DNA of 64,000 bases from Paraburkholderia sp. CNPSo 3272 (GCF_024206495.1 NZ_JAMBPQ010000030.1:16980-80979); one strand, 5' to 3'; counted from the first letter of the stretch, positions 17,160 through 27,292 are shown. The notes: generated by a model not told the origin, from the letters alone. Made by a program: numbers and translations.

Positions 17160-20100
17160 ATGACGGCCATGTCAGATCCCCGCTTCGTCCATCTCCGCGT
17201 CCACTCCGAATTCTCGATTGCCGACGGCATCGTGCGCCTCGACGACCTCGTCAAGGCGGCGGCCAAGGACGGCCAGGGCGCGCTCGCGCTTACCGACCTC
17301 GGCAACGCATTCGGCCTCGTCCGTTTCTACACCGAAGCCCGTGGCAAAGGGGTCAAACCCATCGCCGGCTGCGACGTCTGGATCGCGAATCCCGACGACC
17401 GCGACAAGCCGTCGCGCCTGCTGCTGCTGGTGAAGAACAAGCGCGGCTACCTGAATCTGTGCGAGCTGCTTTCCAAGGCGTGGCTCACGAATCAGTATCG
17501 CGGTCGCGCGGAAGTCGACGTTGCGTGGCTCGAACAAGGGCTCGCCGAGGGGCTGCTCGCGATCTCGGGTGCGCAACAGGGCGACGTGGGTCTCGCGCTC
17601 GCGGCGGGCAATGCGGAAAGCGCGAAGCGCCATGCGCAGCGCTGGGCGAAGCTGTTCCCGAACGCGTATTACATCGAACTGCAGCGCTGCGGCCAGCCCG
17701 GCGGCGAGCAGTATGTCGAGCAGGCGGTGGCGCTCGCGTCGCAACTGAAGCTGCCGGTGGTCGCCACGCACCCCATGCAGTTCATGACCGACGAGGAATA
17801 CACCGCCCACGAAGCGCGCGTGTGCATCTCGGAGGGTGACATCCTCGCGAATCCGCGCCGCCAGAAGCGCTTCACGACCGATCAGCGTTTTCGCACGCAG
17901 GAAGAAATGGTCGCGCTTTTCGCGGACATTCCTTCGGCAATCGCGAATACCATCGAAATCGCGCGGCGCTGCAATCTGACGCTCGAACTCGGCAAGCCGA
18001 AGCTGCCGCTGTTCCCGACGCCGGACGGCCTATCGCTCGACGACTATCTCGTGCAGCTTTCGAGAGAGGGTCTCGAAAAGCGCCTCGTACAGCTGTATCC
18101 AGACGAAGCCGAACGCGAGCAGGAGCGCGCACGCTACAACGAGCGGCTCGAATTCGAGTGCGGGACCATCATCAAGATGGGCTTCCCGGGCTACTTCCTG
18201 ATCGTGGCTGACTTCATCAACTGGGCGAAGAACAACGGCGTGCCGGTGGGGCCGGGCCGGGGGTCGGGCGCGGGCTCGCTCGTCGCGTACGCGCTCGGTA
18301 TTACCGACCTCGATCCGCTGCGCTACAACCTGCTGTTCGAGCGCTTCCTGAATCCGGAACGTGTGTCGATGCCCGACTTCGACATCGACTTCTGCCAGCA
18401 CGGGCGCGATCGCGTTATTCAGTACGTGAAGGAGAAGTACGGCGCGGATGCCGTCTCACAGATCGCCACCTTCGGCACTATGGCCGCGAAGGCCGCGGTG
18501 CGCGACATTGGCCGCGTGCTCGATCTCGGCTACAACTTCACAGACGGCGTGGCCAAGCTGATTCCGTTCAAGCCGGGCAAGCACGTCACCATCGCCGACG
18601 CGATGAAGGAAGAGCCGCTCCTGCAGGAGCGCTACGACAACGAAGACGAAGTGCATCAGCTGCTCGACCTCGCGCAGCTCGTGGAAGGTCTCACGCGTAA
18701 CGTGGGCATGCACGCGGGCGGCGTGCTGATCGCGCCGGGCAAGCTCACCGACTTCTGCCCGCTCTACACGCAGGGCGACGAAAGCGGCGTCGTGAGCCAG
18801 TACGACAAGGACGACGTGGAAGCCGTCGGCCTCGTGAAGTTCGACTTTCTGGGTCTGACCACGCTCACGATTCTCGACTGGGCCGAGCGCTATATCCGCA
18901 TGCTCGATCCGTCGAAGAAGGACTGGTCGCTCGCCCAGGTGCCGCTCGACGACGCGCCGTCGTTCCAGATCCTCAAGAAGGCGAATACAGTCGCCGTGTT
19001 CCAGCTGGAAAGCCGCGGCATGCAGGGCATGCTCAAGGACGCGCAGCCCGACCGCTTCGAGGACATCATCGCGCTCGTGGCCTTGTATCGTCCGGGCCCG
19101 ATGGACCTGATCCCGAGCTTCTGCGCGCGCAAGCACGGCCGCGAAGTGGTGGAGTATCCCGACCCGCGTGTCGAACCTGTTCTGAAAGAGACCTACGGCA
19201 TCATGGTCTATCAGGAGCAGGTGATGCAGATGGCGCAGATCATCGGCGGCTACTCGCTCGGCGGCGCGGACTTGCTGCGTCGCGCGATGGGCAAGAAAAA
19301 GCCCGAGGAAATGGCCAAGCACCGCGAGATTTTTGCGGAAGGCGCGGCGAAGAATGGCCTCACGCGCGAGAAGGCCGACGAGACCTTCGACTTGATGGAG
19401 AAGTTCGCGGGCTACGGCTTCAACAAGTCGCACGCGGCCGCTTACGCGCTCCTCGCTTATCACACGGCGTGGCTCAAGGCGCACCATCCAGCCGAATTCA
19501 TGGCGGCGAACATGTCGCTCGCCATGGACGACACCGACAAGGTGAAGATCCTCTTCGAGGACTGCCTGACCAACAAGATGGTCGTGCTGCCGCCGGACGT
19601 GAACGCCTCGGCGTACCGCTTCGAGCCGGTGGCCGACGCCAGCGTGGCCGAAGGCAAGCGCTCGCGCACGATCCGCTACGGTCTTGGCGCGATCAAGGGC
19701 AGCGGCCAGAACGCCATCGAAGAAATCTTGCGCGCGCGTGAAGAGGGCGGTCCGTTCAAGGATCTGTTCGACTTCTGCGAGCGCATCGACCGTCGTCTCG
19801 TCAATCGCCGCACCATCGAAGCGATGATCCGCGCTGGCGCGTTCGACACGATTCACGCGAACCGCGCGCAGTTGCTCGCATCCGTGCCGATGGCGATGGA
19901 AGCCGCCGACCAGGCGAGCGCCAACGCCATGCAGGCCGGCCTCTTCGACATGGGCGATGCACCGCTCGCCGCGCACGAACTGGTGGACGAGCCGGCATGG
20001 GGCGAGAAGCGCAAGCTCCAGGAAGAGAAAGCGGCGCTGGGTTTCTACCTCTCGGGCCACCTGTTCGACGCCTACAAGGACGAAGTGCGCCGCTTCGTGC

Positions 20101-20717
20101 GCCAGAAGATCGGCGAGCTGAAGGAAGGTCGCGACAAGCTGATCGCGGGCGTGATCGCCTCGTTGCGCACGCAAATGACCCAGCGCGGCAAGATGTTGAT
20201 CGCGCTGCTCGACGACGGCACCGGCCAGTGCGAGGTGACGGTGTTCAACGAGCAGTTCGAAGCGCACAAGGCGCTCTTCAAGGAAGACGAGCTGCTCGTC
20301 GTGCAGGGCGGGGCGCGCAATGACGCGTTCACGGGCGGTATTCGCTTCACCGTGGATACCGTGATGGATCTGGAGCGCGCGCGCAGCCGCTACGCGCAAG
20401 CCGTGAAGCTGCAGATGAACGGCAATGCCAATGCCGGCGCGCTGCGCACGGTGCTCGAAGCGTATCGCGCGAAGCCCGACGACTCGCTGCCGGCGCCTGC
20501 CACGGAAACGCGCGGCCGCGGCGGCTTCGGACGCGATCGCGGCGAGCGCGCGCAGGCGGTCATTCCGAACGGGCTCGCGGTGCAGATCGTTTATCGCAAC
20601 GATCGGGCGGAAGGCGAAGTGCGTCTGGGCGACGCCTGGCGCGTCAAGCCCACCGACGATCTGCTCGCCGCGCTGCGTGGCGAGTTCGCGGGCAGCGAAA
20701 TCGAGATTGTTTACTGA
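17160..20717 (+). CDS. dnaE: DNA polymerase III subunit alpha
   Basis: 1185 residues; the replicative polymerase catalytic subunit. The PHP domain begins at about residue 10 (HLRVHSEFSIADG). The polymerase active site is in MPDFDIDFC (about residues 404-412), preceded by GPGRGSGAGSLVAYALGITDL. Finger and tandem HhH regions follow, then an OB-fold (GVIASLRTQMTQRGKMLIALLDDG) and a Gly/Arg-rich insert near residue 1120. ATG 17160 is preferred over the in-frame ATG at 17169 because AAAGGT sits just upstream. It overlaps the convergent waaE gene tail to tail by 7 bp. Confidence 0.97.
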   Translation: MTAMSDPRFVHLRVHSEFSIADGIVRLDDLVKAAAKDGQGALALTDLGNAFGLVRFYTEARGKGVKPIAGCDVWIANPDDRDKPSRLLLLVKNKRGYLNLCELLSKAWLTNQYRGRAEVDVAWLEQGLAEGLLAISGAQQGDVGLALAAGNAESAKRHAQRWAKLFPNAYYIELQRCGQPGGEQYVEQAVALASQLKLPVVATHPMQFMTDEEYTAHEARVCISEGDILANPRRQKRFTTDQRFRTQEEMVALFADIPSAIANTIEIARRCNLTLELGKPKLPLFPTPDGLSLDDYLVQLSREGLEKRLVQLYPDEAEREQERARYNERLEFECGTIIKMGFPGYFLIVADFINWAKNNGVPVGPGRGSGAGSLVAYALGITDLDPLRYNLLFERFLNPERVSMPDFDIDFCQHGRDRVIQYVKEKYGADAVSQIATFGTMAAKAAVRDIGRVLDLGYNFTDGVAKLIPFKPGKHVTIADAMKEEPLLQERYDNEDEVHQLLDLAQLVEGLTRNVGMHAGGVLIAPGKLTDFCPLYTQGDESGVVSQYDKDDVEAVGLVKFDFLGLTTLTILDWAERYIRMLDPSKKDWSLAQVPLDDAPSFQILKKANTVAVFQLESRGMQGMLKDAQPDRFEDIIALVALYRPGPMDLIPSFCARKHGREVVEYPDPRVEPVLKETYGIMVYQEQVMQMAQIIGGYSLGGADLLRRAMGKKKPEEMAKHREIFAEGAAKNGLTREKADETFDLMEKFAGYGFNKSHAAAYALLAYHTAWLKAHHPAEFMAANMSLAMDDTDKVKILFEDCLTNKMVVLPPDVNASAYRFEPVADASVAEGKRSRTIRYGLGAIKGSGQNAIEEILRAREEGGPFKDLFDFCERIDRRLVNRRTIEAMIRAGAFDTIHANRAQLLASVPMAMEAADQASANAMQAGLFDMGDAPLAAHELVDEPAWGEKRKLQEEKAALGFYLSGHLFDAYKDEVRRFVRQKIGELKEGRDKLIAGVIASLRTQMTQRGKMLIALLDDGTGQCEVTVFNEQFEAHKALFKEDELLVVQGGARNDAFTGGIRFTVDTVMDLERARSRYAQAVKLQMNGNANAGALRTVLEAYRAKPDDSLPAPATETRGRGGFGRDRGERAQAVIPNGLAVQIVYRNDRAEGEVRLGDAWRVKPTDDLLAALRGEFAGSEIEIVY

Positions 20718-21499
20718 TCCGGGTTCGCGCTGTTCTTGCCCTGACCGGCGAGCAGCGCGAGCTTCAGGAAACGGTAGTACACGGTTTCCGCGTTGAATAC
20801 CGCGATCTGGAAACCTGCTCGCCCGTCGAGAAACCCGGCGCGCAGCACGTAGGTGCGCAAGAACGCCCAGGCGCCGCGTGCCACAGCCTTGCGGAAGCTG
20901 CCGCTTTTGCCACTTGCCGCGCGCTGGCGAGCTCCCGCGCCCGAATAGGCGTCGAGCTTGCGCAATACGGCGTCGAAATCCTCGTATGAGTAGTGGAGCA
21001 GCTTGCCGGTGAGGCGCTGCGCGCTCGCGTCGCTTGCGTTGAACACGAGCCGCTCGTGCACGAGATCGTCGGAAAAACGCGCTTTGCCGCGCTTGAAGAG
21101 GCGCGGAATCCAGTCGGGGTACCAGCCGCTATGGTGAATCCACGCGCCGCAGAAGCTGGACAGGCGGTCTACAGCGTAGACTTCGGCTCGCGGTGCAGCG
21201 ATGGCGGCGCGGATCGACGCGGCCAGTTCCGGCGAGACGACTTCGTCGGCGTCGATCGAGAACACCCAGTCGGTGCCGAGCGCCTCGAGCGCGCGATTTT
21301 TCTGCGGCCCGAAGCCGGGCCAGTCTGGCGTTTGCAGCACGCGCGCGCCGTGGGCGCGGGCGATGTCTAGCGTGGCGTCGGTGCTGCCGCTGTCGAGCAC
21401 CACGATGTCGTCGGCGAACGCCACCGAATCGAGGCACTGCGCGAGCCGCAATGCGGCGTTTTTCGTGATGATGGCGATGCCGAGCGTGGTGTTTTTCAT
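20711..21499 (-). CDS. Glycosyltransferase family 2, WaaE/KdtX-like LPS core transferase
   Basis: 262 residues with a GT-A fold: ITKNAALRLAQCLDSV at the start, DDIVVLDSGSTD (nucleotide-sugar site), and the metal-binding DAD in FSIDADEVV, then an AYSGAGARQRAA region and a C-terminal amphipathic membrane segment. This pattern matches the WaaE/KdtX family that adds a beta-glucosyl residue to heptose I of the inner LPS core at the cytoplasmic face. The ATG at 21499 is the natural start because the GT-A domain begins there. Position beside msbA, waaL and waaC supports an LPS role. Its 3' end overlaps dnaE by 7 bp. Confidence 0.85.
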   Translation of the reverse strand: MKNTTLGIAIITKNAALRLAQCLDSVAFADDIVVLDSGSTDATLDIARAHGARVLQTPDWPGFGPQKNRALEALGTDWVFSIDADEVVSPELAASIRAAIAAPRAEVYAVDRLSSFCGAWIHHSGWYPDWIPRLFKRGKARFSDDLVHERLVFNASDASAQRLTGKLLHYSYEDFDAVLRKLDAYSGAGARQRAASGKSGSFRKAVARGAWAFLRTYVLRAGFLDGRAGFQIAVFNAETVYYRFLKLALLAGQGKNSANPDQ

Positions 21500-21544
21500 G
21501 CGGCCTGGATGGGAGGGGAAGCGGGCGCAGCCGCGCGAGCGGCA

Positions 21545-21550
21545 AGTATA
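21545..21550 (-). promoter_or_regulatory. -10 element of the waaE-like gene
   Basis: On the minus strand TATACT lies 45 nt upstream of the glycosyltransferase start, in the 216-nt divergent region shared with msbA. Confidence 0.4.
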
Positions 21551-21620
21551 CAGATAGAGCGCATACATGGCGTACGCCCCCTGTCGCCCCGGAGCCCGGC
21601 GGCCCGGTGCGCCGACCATA

Positions 21621-21626
21621 TACAAT
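21621..21626 (+). promoter_or_regulatory. -10 element of msbA
   Basis: TACAAT lies about 90 nt before the msbA start, facing away from the waaE-like gene. No strong -35 was found. Confidence 0.4.
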
Positions 21627-21715
21627 GCGATACCCCACCGTCAGGCGGCGCACCGCCTGTTCGAGTCCGCATTTCCAGTTTGTTGTAGCGGCAACGCGTT
21701 ATTCCAGAGGATGCC

Positions 21716-23512
21716 TTGAGCGAGAAGTCCCTCCAGTCCACACTTAGCAAGCAGATCGGCGGCTCCGGCACGGCTTCGAGCCCGATGTCGGTCCTGCGGC
21801 GGCTCTGGCCGTATCTGAAACCGCTTCTGGGGGTGGCGATTGCCGCCATCCTCACACTGGCCATCGTCGCGGCGACCGAGGCCGGCATTCCGGCGCTTCT
21901 CAAGCCGCTCCTCGATCATGGCTTCGGCACTAAAGGCAGCCCGAGCGCCAAATGGATCGTCCCGGTGGCCGTGATCGGTCTCGCGCTCGTGCGCGGGCTC
22001 GCGCAGTACGCGTCGGGCTACCTGCTCCAATACGTGTCTAACCGCATTCTGCTGGAACTGCGGCTCAAGATGTTCGAGCGCATGATCCACGCGAGCGTCG
22101 GCTTCTTCCAGCGCGAGACGGCCAGCACGGTCATCAACGCGATCGTCTTCGAGGTCAACCAGATCCTGAACGTGCTGATGGGCGTGCTCGTCACCGCCGT
22201 GCGCGACTCGCTCACCGTGATCTTCCTGCTGGGCTACCTGTTCATTCTGAACTGGCGGCTCACGCTGATCGTCGCCGTGCTGCTGCCCGGCATCGGCTGG
22301 CTCGTCAGCAAGATCAACCGCCGGCTGCGGCGCCTGAACCGCGAGCATCAGATTCTCACGAACGATCTGTCGTATATCGTCGAAGAGACCGTGGGCGGCT
22401 ACAAGGTCGTCAAGGTCCACAACGGCGAGAAGTACGAGATCGACCGCTTCGGCGCGCTCAGCAAGCGCCTGCGTGGATACCAGATGCGCATGACGATCTC
22501 GGGCGGTCTCGCTCAGCCGCTGACGCAGTTCCTGGCTTCCATCGCGCTCGCCATCGTCATCACGATCGCCGTCGTTCAGGCCTCGCACGACCAGACCACA
22601 GTCGGCGGCTTCGTCGCGTTCGTCACGTCGATGCTGCTGGTCATCTCGCCGCTCAAGCACCTGATCGACGTGAACCAGCCGCTGCAGCGCGGCGTGACGG
22701 CGGCGGAACTCATTTTCGGCCTGATCGACGAGCCGGCCGAGCCTGCGGGCGGCGGCGTGCCGCTCGAGCGCGCACGCGGCGAGATCGAGTTTCGCGGTGT
22801 GTCGTTCGGCTATGGCGAGAATGCGCGCAATATACTGGACAGCGTGACGCTGCGCGTGGCGCCTGGCGAGATGGTGGCGCTGGCGGGCCCCTCGGGCAGC
22901 GGCAAGACCACGCTCGTGAACCTGCTGCCGCGCTTTTTCGATCCCACGGGCGGCCAGTTGCTGTTGGACGGCGTGCCGCTCACCGATTACGACATCCACG
23001 CGCTGCGCAGTCAGATCGCGATGGTGAGCCAGGACGTGGTGCTGTTCAACGACACGGTCGCGAACAATGTGGCGTATGGCGAGACCGCCAACCGCGTGCG
23101 CGTGGAAAACGCGCTGCGCGCCGCGAACCTGTGGGACACGATCGCGGCGCTGCCCGAAGGCATGGACACGCTGGTGGGCGACAACGGCATGAAGCTCTCG
23201 GGCGGCCAGCGTCAGCGCCTCGCCATCGCGCGCGCGATCTATAAGGACGCGCCGATCCTTATTCTCGACGAAGCCACTTCGGCGCTCGATTCGGAATCCG
23301 AACGTCATGTGCAAGCCGCGCTGGAAACGTTGATGAAGGGCCGCACGACGCTCGTCATTGCCCACCGCCTTTCGACCATTGAGCGCGCCGACCGCATTCT
23401 CGTGATGGAGGCAGGTCGCATCGTCGAGCGTGGTACGCACCGCGAACTGCTCGAGCAGCAGGGGCTTTATGCGCATCTGCACCGCATCCAGTATCAGCAA
23501 GGCGCGGCATAA
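21716..23512 (+). CDS. msbA: Lipid A export ABC transporter MsbA
   Basis: 598 residues; a half-transporter that flips lipid A-core to the periplasmic leaflet. Six transmembrane helices fill residues 30-320. The ATPase domain has Walker A LAGPSGSGKTTL (about residue 390), signature LSGGQRQRLAIAR (about 494), Walker B ILILDEATSALD (about 514) and the H-loop IAHRLSTIE. The start is an unusual TTG, chosen because AGAGGA lies 6 nt upstream and the only nearby ATG (21711) hits a stop at once. The first in-frame ATG would remove 23 residues. A strong terminator follows. Confidence 0.94.
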   Translation: MSEKSLQSTLSKQIGGSGTASSPMSVLRRLWPYLKPLLGVAIAAILTLAIVAATEAGIPALLKPLLDHGFGTKGSPSAKWIVPVAVIGLALVRGLAQYASGYLLQYVSNRILLELRLKMFERMIHASVGFFQRETASTVINAIVFEVNQILNVLMGVLVTAVRDSLTVIFLLGYLFILNWRLTLIVAVLLPGIGWLVSKINRRLRRLNREHQILTNDLSYIVEETVGGYKVVKVHNGEKYEIDRFGALSKRLRGYQMRMTISGGLAQPLTQFLASIALAIVITIAVVQASHDQTTVGGFVAFVTSMLLVISPLKHLIDVNQPLQRGVTAAELIFGLIDEPAEPAGGGVPLERARGEIEFRGVSFGYGENARNILDSVTLRVAPGEMVALAGPSGSGKTTLVNLLPRFFDPTGGQLLLDGVPLTDYDIHALRSQIAMVSQDVVLFNDTVANNVAYGETANRVRVENALRAANLWDTIAALPEGMDTLVGDNGMKLSGGQRQRLAIARAIYKDAPILILDEATSALDSESERHVQAALETLMKGRTTLVIAHRLSTIERADRILVMEAGRIVERGTHRELLEQQGLYAHLHRIQYQQGAA

Positions 23513-23533
23513 GTTGCGCTTTGCGCGCTGCAT

Positions 23534-23566
23534 GAAAAAAGGCGAGCCTCGCGCTCGCCTTTTTTG
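23534..23566. terminator. Bidirectional terminator between msbA and waaL
   Basis: A stem GGCGAG/CTCGCC with flanking A6 and T7 tracts lies between convergent msbA and the O-antigen ligase gene. The symmetric A and T runs allow termination from both directions. Confidence 0.92.
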
Positions 23567-23594
23567 TTTCTGCCGATAGAACGTCGCGGTTGCG

Positions 23595-24884
23595 TTAGCG
23601 CGGTTGCGCCGTTTTATTCACCCGCCGGCTATACAGCAGAATGCCGCTCAGCAGGACGAACAAACTGCCTTCGGTGAAATTCAGCAGCAGCGAGTTCGCG
23701 AGGCAGCCCACGAAGAAGGCCAGCAGATAGCCGTAAATCACATTGCGCGCGAGCGGATCTACATGGCGGCACTCGCGGTAGAGCGCGACGAGCAGCCACA
23801 TGAAGAGCGCAATGCCGATCACGCCAAGCTGCACACCCATCAGCAGGAATTCGTTGTGGGGGTTGCCGGCCATTACTGCGCGGCCGCCGGTCTGGTTCTT
23901 CGCAAAACGCTCGAACTCGGGCAGCACGCTTCCCACGCCATAGCCTGCAATGGGACGGTGCGCGAAGAGATCCACGCTGCGACGGTAGAACTCGAGACGC
24001 ACGCCCGCCGAAGTGACCTGGTTGCTGTTTTCGAAACTCGTGATTTCCTGGCTCGTGTCGGCGAGGCGCGAGTCCTTCGCCGTGAACGCGTAGTACGCGA
24101 TTCCCATGCAGGCGACGACGCATGCGAGCGTCGCAACGAGGCGAATGCGTCCGGCGCGCGCGCTGCGCAAATGCACGAGCTGCCACACCACGAACACGGC
24201 GATATAGACCAGCGCAACGACCTGACCGGTGCGGCCCTGGAGCACGAACAGGACGTTCACGAGCGCGAGCAGCGCGTTCGCGTAGAGGAGCGCGCGCCAC
24301 ACGGGCTTCGTCTTCGACTGGCCGAGCGCGATCGAGAGCCACATGAGGAACGCCATCATGAGGCCGCCCGAAATGTGGTCCTTGAAGACCCAGGGCTTAC
24401 TCATCGGGCCCTGCGTGTCGTGCATCGGACCGACGGCGGTCCAGCCGAACGCATTCGTGTAGGTGAGGAACATCGTGAGCGTGAGCGCGGCGAAAAGCGC
24501 CCAGATCGCGGCGCTTCCCCACTTCGCGCTGTCTTCACCGCGTAGCACGAGCAAGAGGAGGGGGAACATCAGCAGCTTGCGATACTTCAGCAGGAAGTTG
24601 ATCGCCTCGTTCATGCTCGCCTTCGTATACAGCAGGCTTAGTCCGAGCAGGGCAAAGAGCACGATGGCAGCGACGCTCGTGGGCGACGTTCGGATCTTGC
24701 GCAAGCCGCGCCAGGCCTCGGGCGAGCACGCGGCGAACAACAGCACGAGCCCGCTCCCGAGATTCACGCCCGCCGTGGAGAGCGGCACGGCCGCGAGCGA
24801 GAGCACCGCCGCAAACCGCGCGAGCAGCAAAGGCCAGGATTGCGCCTGCATGGGCTGGCTTCGATCGGAGAGCGTCGTTTGCAT
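23595..24884 (-). CDS. waaL: O-antigen ligase family protein (WaaL-like)
   Basis: 429 residues with about 10-12 hydrophobic segments spread over the whole length. The conserved Wzy_C/ligase periplasmic loop lies around residues 320-370 and ends PHNEFLLMGVQLGVIG; the His-Asn-Glu there is typical of the family, as is the preceding RLEFYRRSVDLFAHRPIAGYG. WaaL joins undecaprenyl-linked O-antigen to lipid A-core on the periplasmic face of the inner membrane. Wzy polymerases share this fold, but the setting among core glycosyltransferases, with no O-antigen cluster, favours WaaL. The next gene upstream ends 14 nt away, so the two form one operon. Confidence 0.85.
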   Translation of the reverse strand: MQTTLSDRSQPMQAQSWPLLLARFAAVLSLAAVPLSTAGVNLGSGLVLLFAACSPEAWRGLRKIRTSPTSVAAIVLFALLGLSLLYTKASMNEAINFLLKYRKLLMFPLLLLVLRGEDSAKWGSAAIWALFAALTLTMFLTYTNAFGWTAVGPMHDTQGPMSKPWVFKDHISGGLMMAFLMWLSIALGQSKTKPVWRALLYANALLALVNVLFVLQGRTGQVVALVYIAVFVVWQLVHLRSARAGRIRLVATLACVVACMGIAYYAFTAKDSRLADTSQEITSFENSNQVTSAGVRLEFYRRSVDLFAHRPIAGYGVGSVLPEFERFAKNQTGGRAVMAGNPHNEFLLMGVQLGVIGIALFMWLLVALYRECRHVDPLARNVIYGYLLAFFVGCLANSLLLNFTEGSLFVLLSGILLYSRRVNKTAQPR

Positions 24885-24898
24885 GAGTGTGGGTTCCT

Positions 24899-25909
24899 TT
24901 ACGCTGCCTCTGAGGACATCGCGTGGCGAAGGTAAAACTGGGCGCGGCGAGCGAGCGCGCTGCGCGAATAGAGCGCTTCGACCGTGCGCCGTGCATTTTT
25001 ACCGATCGCCGCGCGCAAGGCAGGTTGATCGAGCAGTGCGCGCATGATCTCGCGCGCTTCGTCGCTCGTGTCGAAGAGGAACCCGTTTTCGCCGTGGCGG
25101 ATGCTGTTCGCGTAGCCGCCACGGCGATGGCAGACAACGGGCAAGCCGCACGCCATCGCTTCAAATACGACGCGGCCGAAGGTTTCGACGTGGCTGCCCG
25201 TGCGGTAGTAGAACACATCGAGGGAGCGCAGGAAATCGACGGCCGGCGCCGCGCCTTCGGGCGCGAGTTCGAGTTGCGCGCCGCGCTCGAGCAGGTCGGC
25301 AAGACAGGTCGCGCCTTGCAGTTTCACGTGCGCGCCGCTGGCGGCCCATTCGCGGTAAAGCGAGAGGTCTTCGGCGTCGTGCTTCTCGAGCGTGTCGCGG
25401 CTCAGTCGCCCGATGACCGGCCGGCGGCGCGCTGTGCTATGCGCGGCGGGCGTGAAGCGCGCGATATCGATCGGTGAGGGATGAATCACGCCCGGCGTGT
25501 CGAGCAGCGTTCTCTGGAATTCGGAGATGAAGACGTATTCCGTTCGCGGCCAGCGCAGCAGCCGCGGATGTTGCGAGGTCAACGAAAGAATCTTCGGATG
25601 AAACGTGTTGAACACGTAGATGAGGCGCTCGGGCGCGGGCACGGCGAACGGCCAGAGCTTGTTGCGCCAGTGCGCGCCGACGAACACATAGGTGCCGCCT
25701 TCGGGGCGGATGCCGCGGCACGCCGAGCCAAAACCGATCCGCTCGAGGCTATGACGCTCCCGCAACGACGCCGGACTGCGCGAAGACGTCGCCCACAGCC
25801 GTACGTCGCCATGCGCGCGCAATTGCTCGGCGAGCGCGAGCGCTTCGAGTTCACTGCCGCCGTTCGGATTCAGAAAACCGTTGAAAAGATGAATTACCCG
25901 ATTCGCCAT
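24899..25909 (-). CDS. Glycosyltransferase family 4 (LPS core)
   Basis: 336 residues. The N-terminal half has an opening HLFNGFLNPNGGSE with the Gly-rich acceptor loop. The C-terminal half carries GRLSRDTLEKH and the EX7E-type segment ETFGRVVFEAMACGLPVVCH, placing it in GT4. The ATG at 25909 is preferred; an in-frame TTG two codons upstream is possible. It lies between waaL and a second GT4 gene on the same strand, so it very likely adds an outer-core sugar. Which sugar is not predictable here. Confidence 0.82.
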   Translation of the reverse strand: MANRVIHLFNGFLNPNGGSELEALALAEQLRAHGDVRLWATSSRSPASLRERHSLERIGFGSACRGIRPEGGTYVFVGAHWRNKLWPFAVPAPERLIYVFNTFHPKILSLTSQHPRLLRWPRTEYVFISEFQRTLLDTPGVIHPSPIDIARFTPAAHSTARRRPVIGRLSRDTLEKHDAEDLSLYREWAASGAHVKLQGATCLADLLERGAQLELAPEGAAPAVDFLRSLDVFYYRTGSHVETFGRVVFEAMACGLPVVCHRRGGYANSIRHGENGFLFDTSDEAREIMRALLDQPALRAAIGKNARRTVEALYSRSALARRAQFYLRHAMSSEAA

Positions 25910-25972
25910 GTTCAATAACTATTCGTTGGCCCCGAAAGCGGAATTGCGGTGGGGCCTGTGTTGCGCGCGCGT

Positions 25973-27121
25973 CTATGAGGATGACGGTGGCGACTTCGCA
26001 AGCTGCTGCAGATATACCCGCTCGGTCTGATCAATGAACTCCGAAAGCGAAAACTCGCGCTCGGCCTTCACGCGTGCGCGCCGGCCCATTGCGCCGAGCG
26101 CGTCGCGCTCCGCCAGGATCTGCGTAAGTGTTTTCGCGAGGGCAGGCGGGTCGTGCGGCGGGACGATCCAGCCGTCCGATCCGTCGGCGACGTTCTCGGG
26201 CAAGCCCGCGTAGCGCGCGACGATCACGGGCTTGCCCATGGCCATCATCTCGCGGCACGCGAACGAGACTGTTTCGACCGCATACGAGACCACGAAGCCG
26301 ATGTCGAACGCGCGGATAATCGACTTCACGTCCTCGACGAAACCCGCCACGCGCACCTGCTCGCGCATGCCGAGCGCGTCGATCTCGCGCCATTGCGCTT
26401 CGTTCGGCTCGACGCCGGCGACCACGACCACGAATTGCTCGCGCTGTGCGGCGGGCAGGGCGGCGACCGCGGCAATCACGTCCATCGTGCCCTTGTACCA
26501 ATCGAAGCCCGTGACGGTTCCCAAGACGAGCTTGCCGGCCTGAGCTTCGCCGAGCAGCAACGCGCGCGCCTGGGCGACGTCGGCCTGGGTAGCGGGCTCG
26601 AACGCGTCGATGTCGACCCCGTTCTTGACCACCGTCACTGGCTTACTCCCATAGACCGAGGCGCTGACGAAATTGGCGGTCGAATCCGACACGGCGATGA
26701 CTACGTCGGTTGCACGCGTGGCGCGCACGCGCGTGAGAAAGTCGGCCTTGATCGCGATCGAATTGTGCTTGGTCCACACCACGCGCGGACGCGGCCCTAG
26801 CATGCCCATCATGCTGAACATCACGAGCCGGTGATCGGGCGAGCCGTTCACGTGCACGATATCGAAGCGTTCCCGTTCGAGCAGTGCGCGCAGCGCCCGC
26901 CACGCCGGCACCATGCGGCGTACGTCCTTGAGCTTGGCCGGAAATTCAAGCGGCAGCGCCGTGACATTGGGGATCGCGCGCGCATGCGCATACAGGCGGC
27001 TCGTCGCAGGCGCTGCGACGAACATCTGATGCCGGCCGGCAAGGCCCCGTGCGATCACCCCGATGTAGGTGTCGTGGCCGCCGCCGCGGCCGTAGTGAAA
27101 ATTGGTCAGCAGGATTTTCAA
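25973..27121 (-). CDS. Glycosyltransferase family 4 (LPS core)
   Basis: 382 residues with N-terminal MKILLTNFHYGRGGGHDTYI (Gly-rich loop), a central linker, and C-terminal donor site VETVSFACREMMAMGKPVIVARYAG of the GT4 type. The start codon is TTG at 27121, supported by TAGGAG 8 nt upstream; no ATG lies near. First gene of the minus-strand core operon (this gene, the next GT4, waaL) and divergent from waaC over about 277 nt. It probably transfers a hexose or heptose to the LPS core; specificity is unknown. Confidence 0.82.
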   Translation of the reverse strand: MKILLTNFHYGRGGGHDTYIGVIARGLAGRHQMFVAAPATSRLYAHARAIPNVTALPLEFPAKLKDVRRMVPAWRALRALLERERFDIVHVNGSPDHRLVMFSMMGMLGPRPRVVWTKHNSIAIKADFLTRVRATRATDVVIAVSDSTANFVSASVYGSKPVTVVKNGVDIDAFEPATQADVAQARALLLGEAQAGKLVLGTVTGFDWYKGTMDVIAAVAALPAAQREQFVVVVAGVEPNEAQWREIDALGMREQVRVAGFVEDVKSIIRAFDIGFVVSYAVETVSFACREMMAMGKPVIVARYAGLPENVADGSDGWIVPPHDPPALAKTLTQILAERDALGAMGRRARVKAEREFSLSEFIDQTERVYLQQLAKSPPSSS

Positions 27122-27292
27122 ACAGGAAGCTCCTACCCGGAATATTTGCCTTTGAAAGGCTGTAGTGGGGCCAGATTGGCGCGATTTTGGTCCGGGCGAT
27201 CTCTACGGCGACAGATTTTAACGCATGGGCCCGGTGCGACCACGATTGCTCAGGGTTCGCCCAGTCAGGCTTTCGCAGCCTTGCGATCACGC

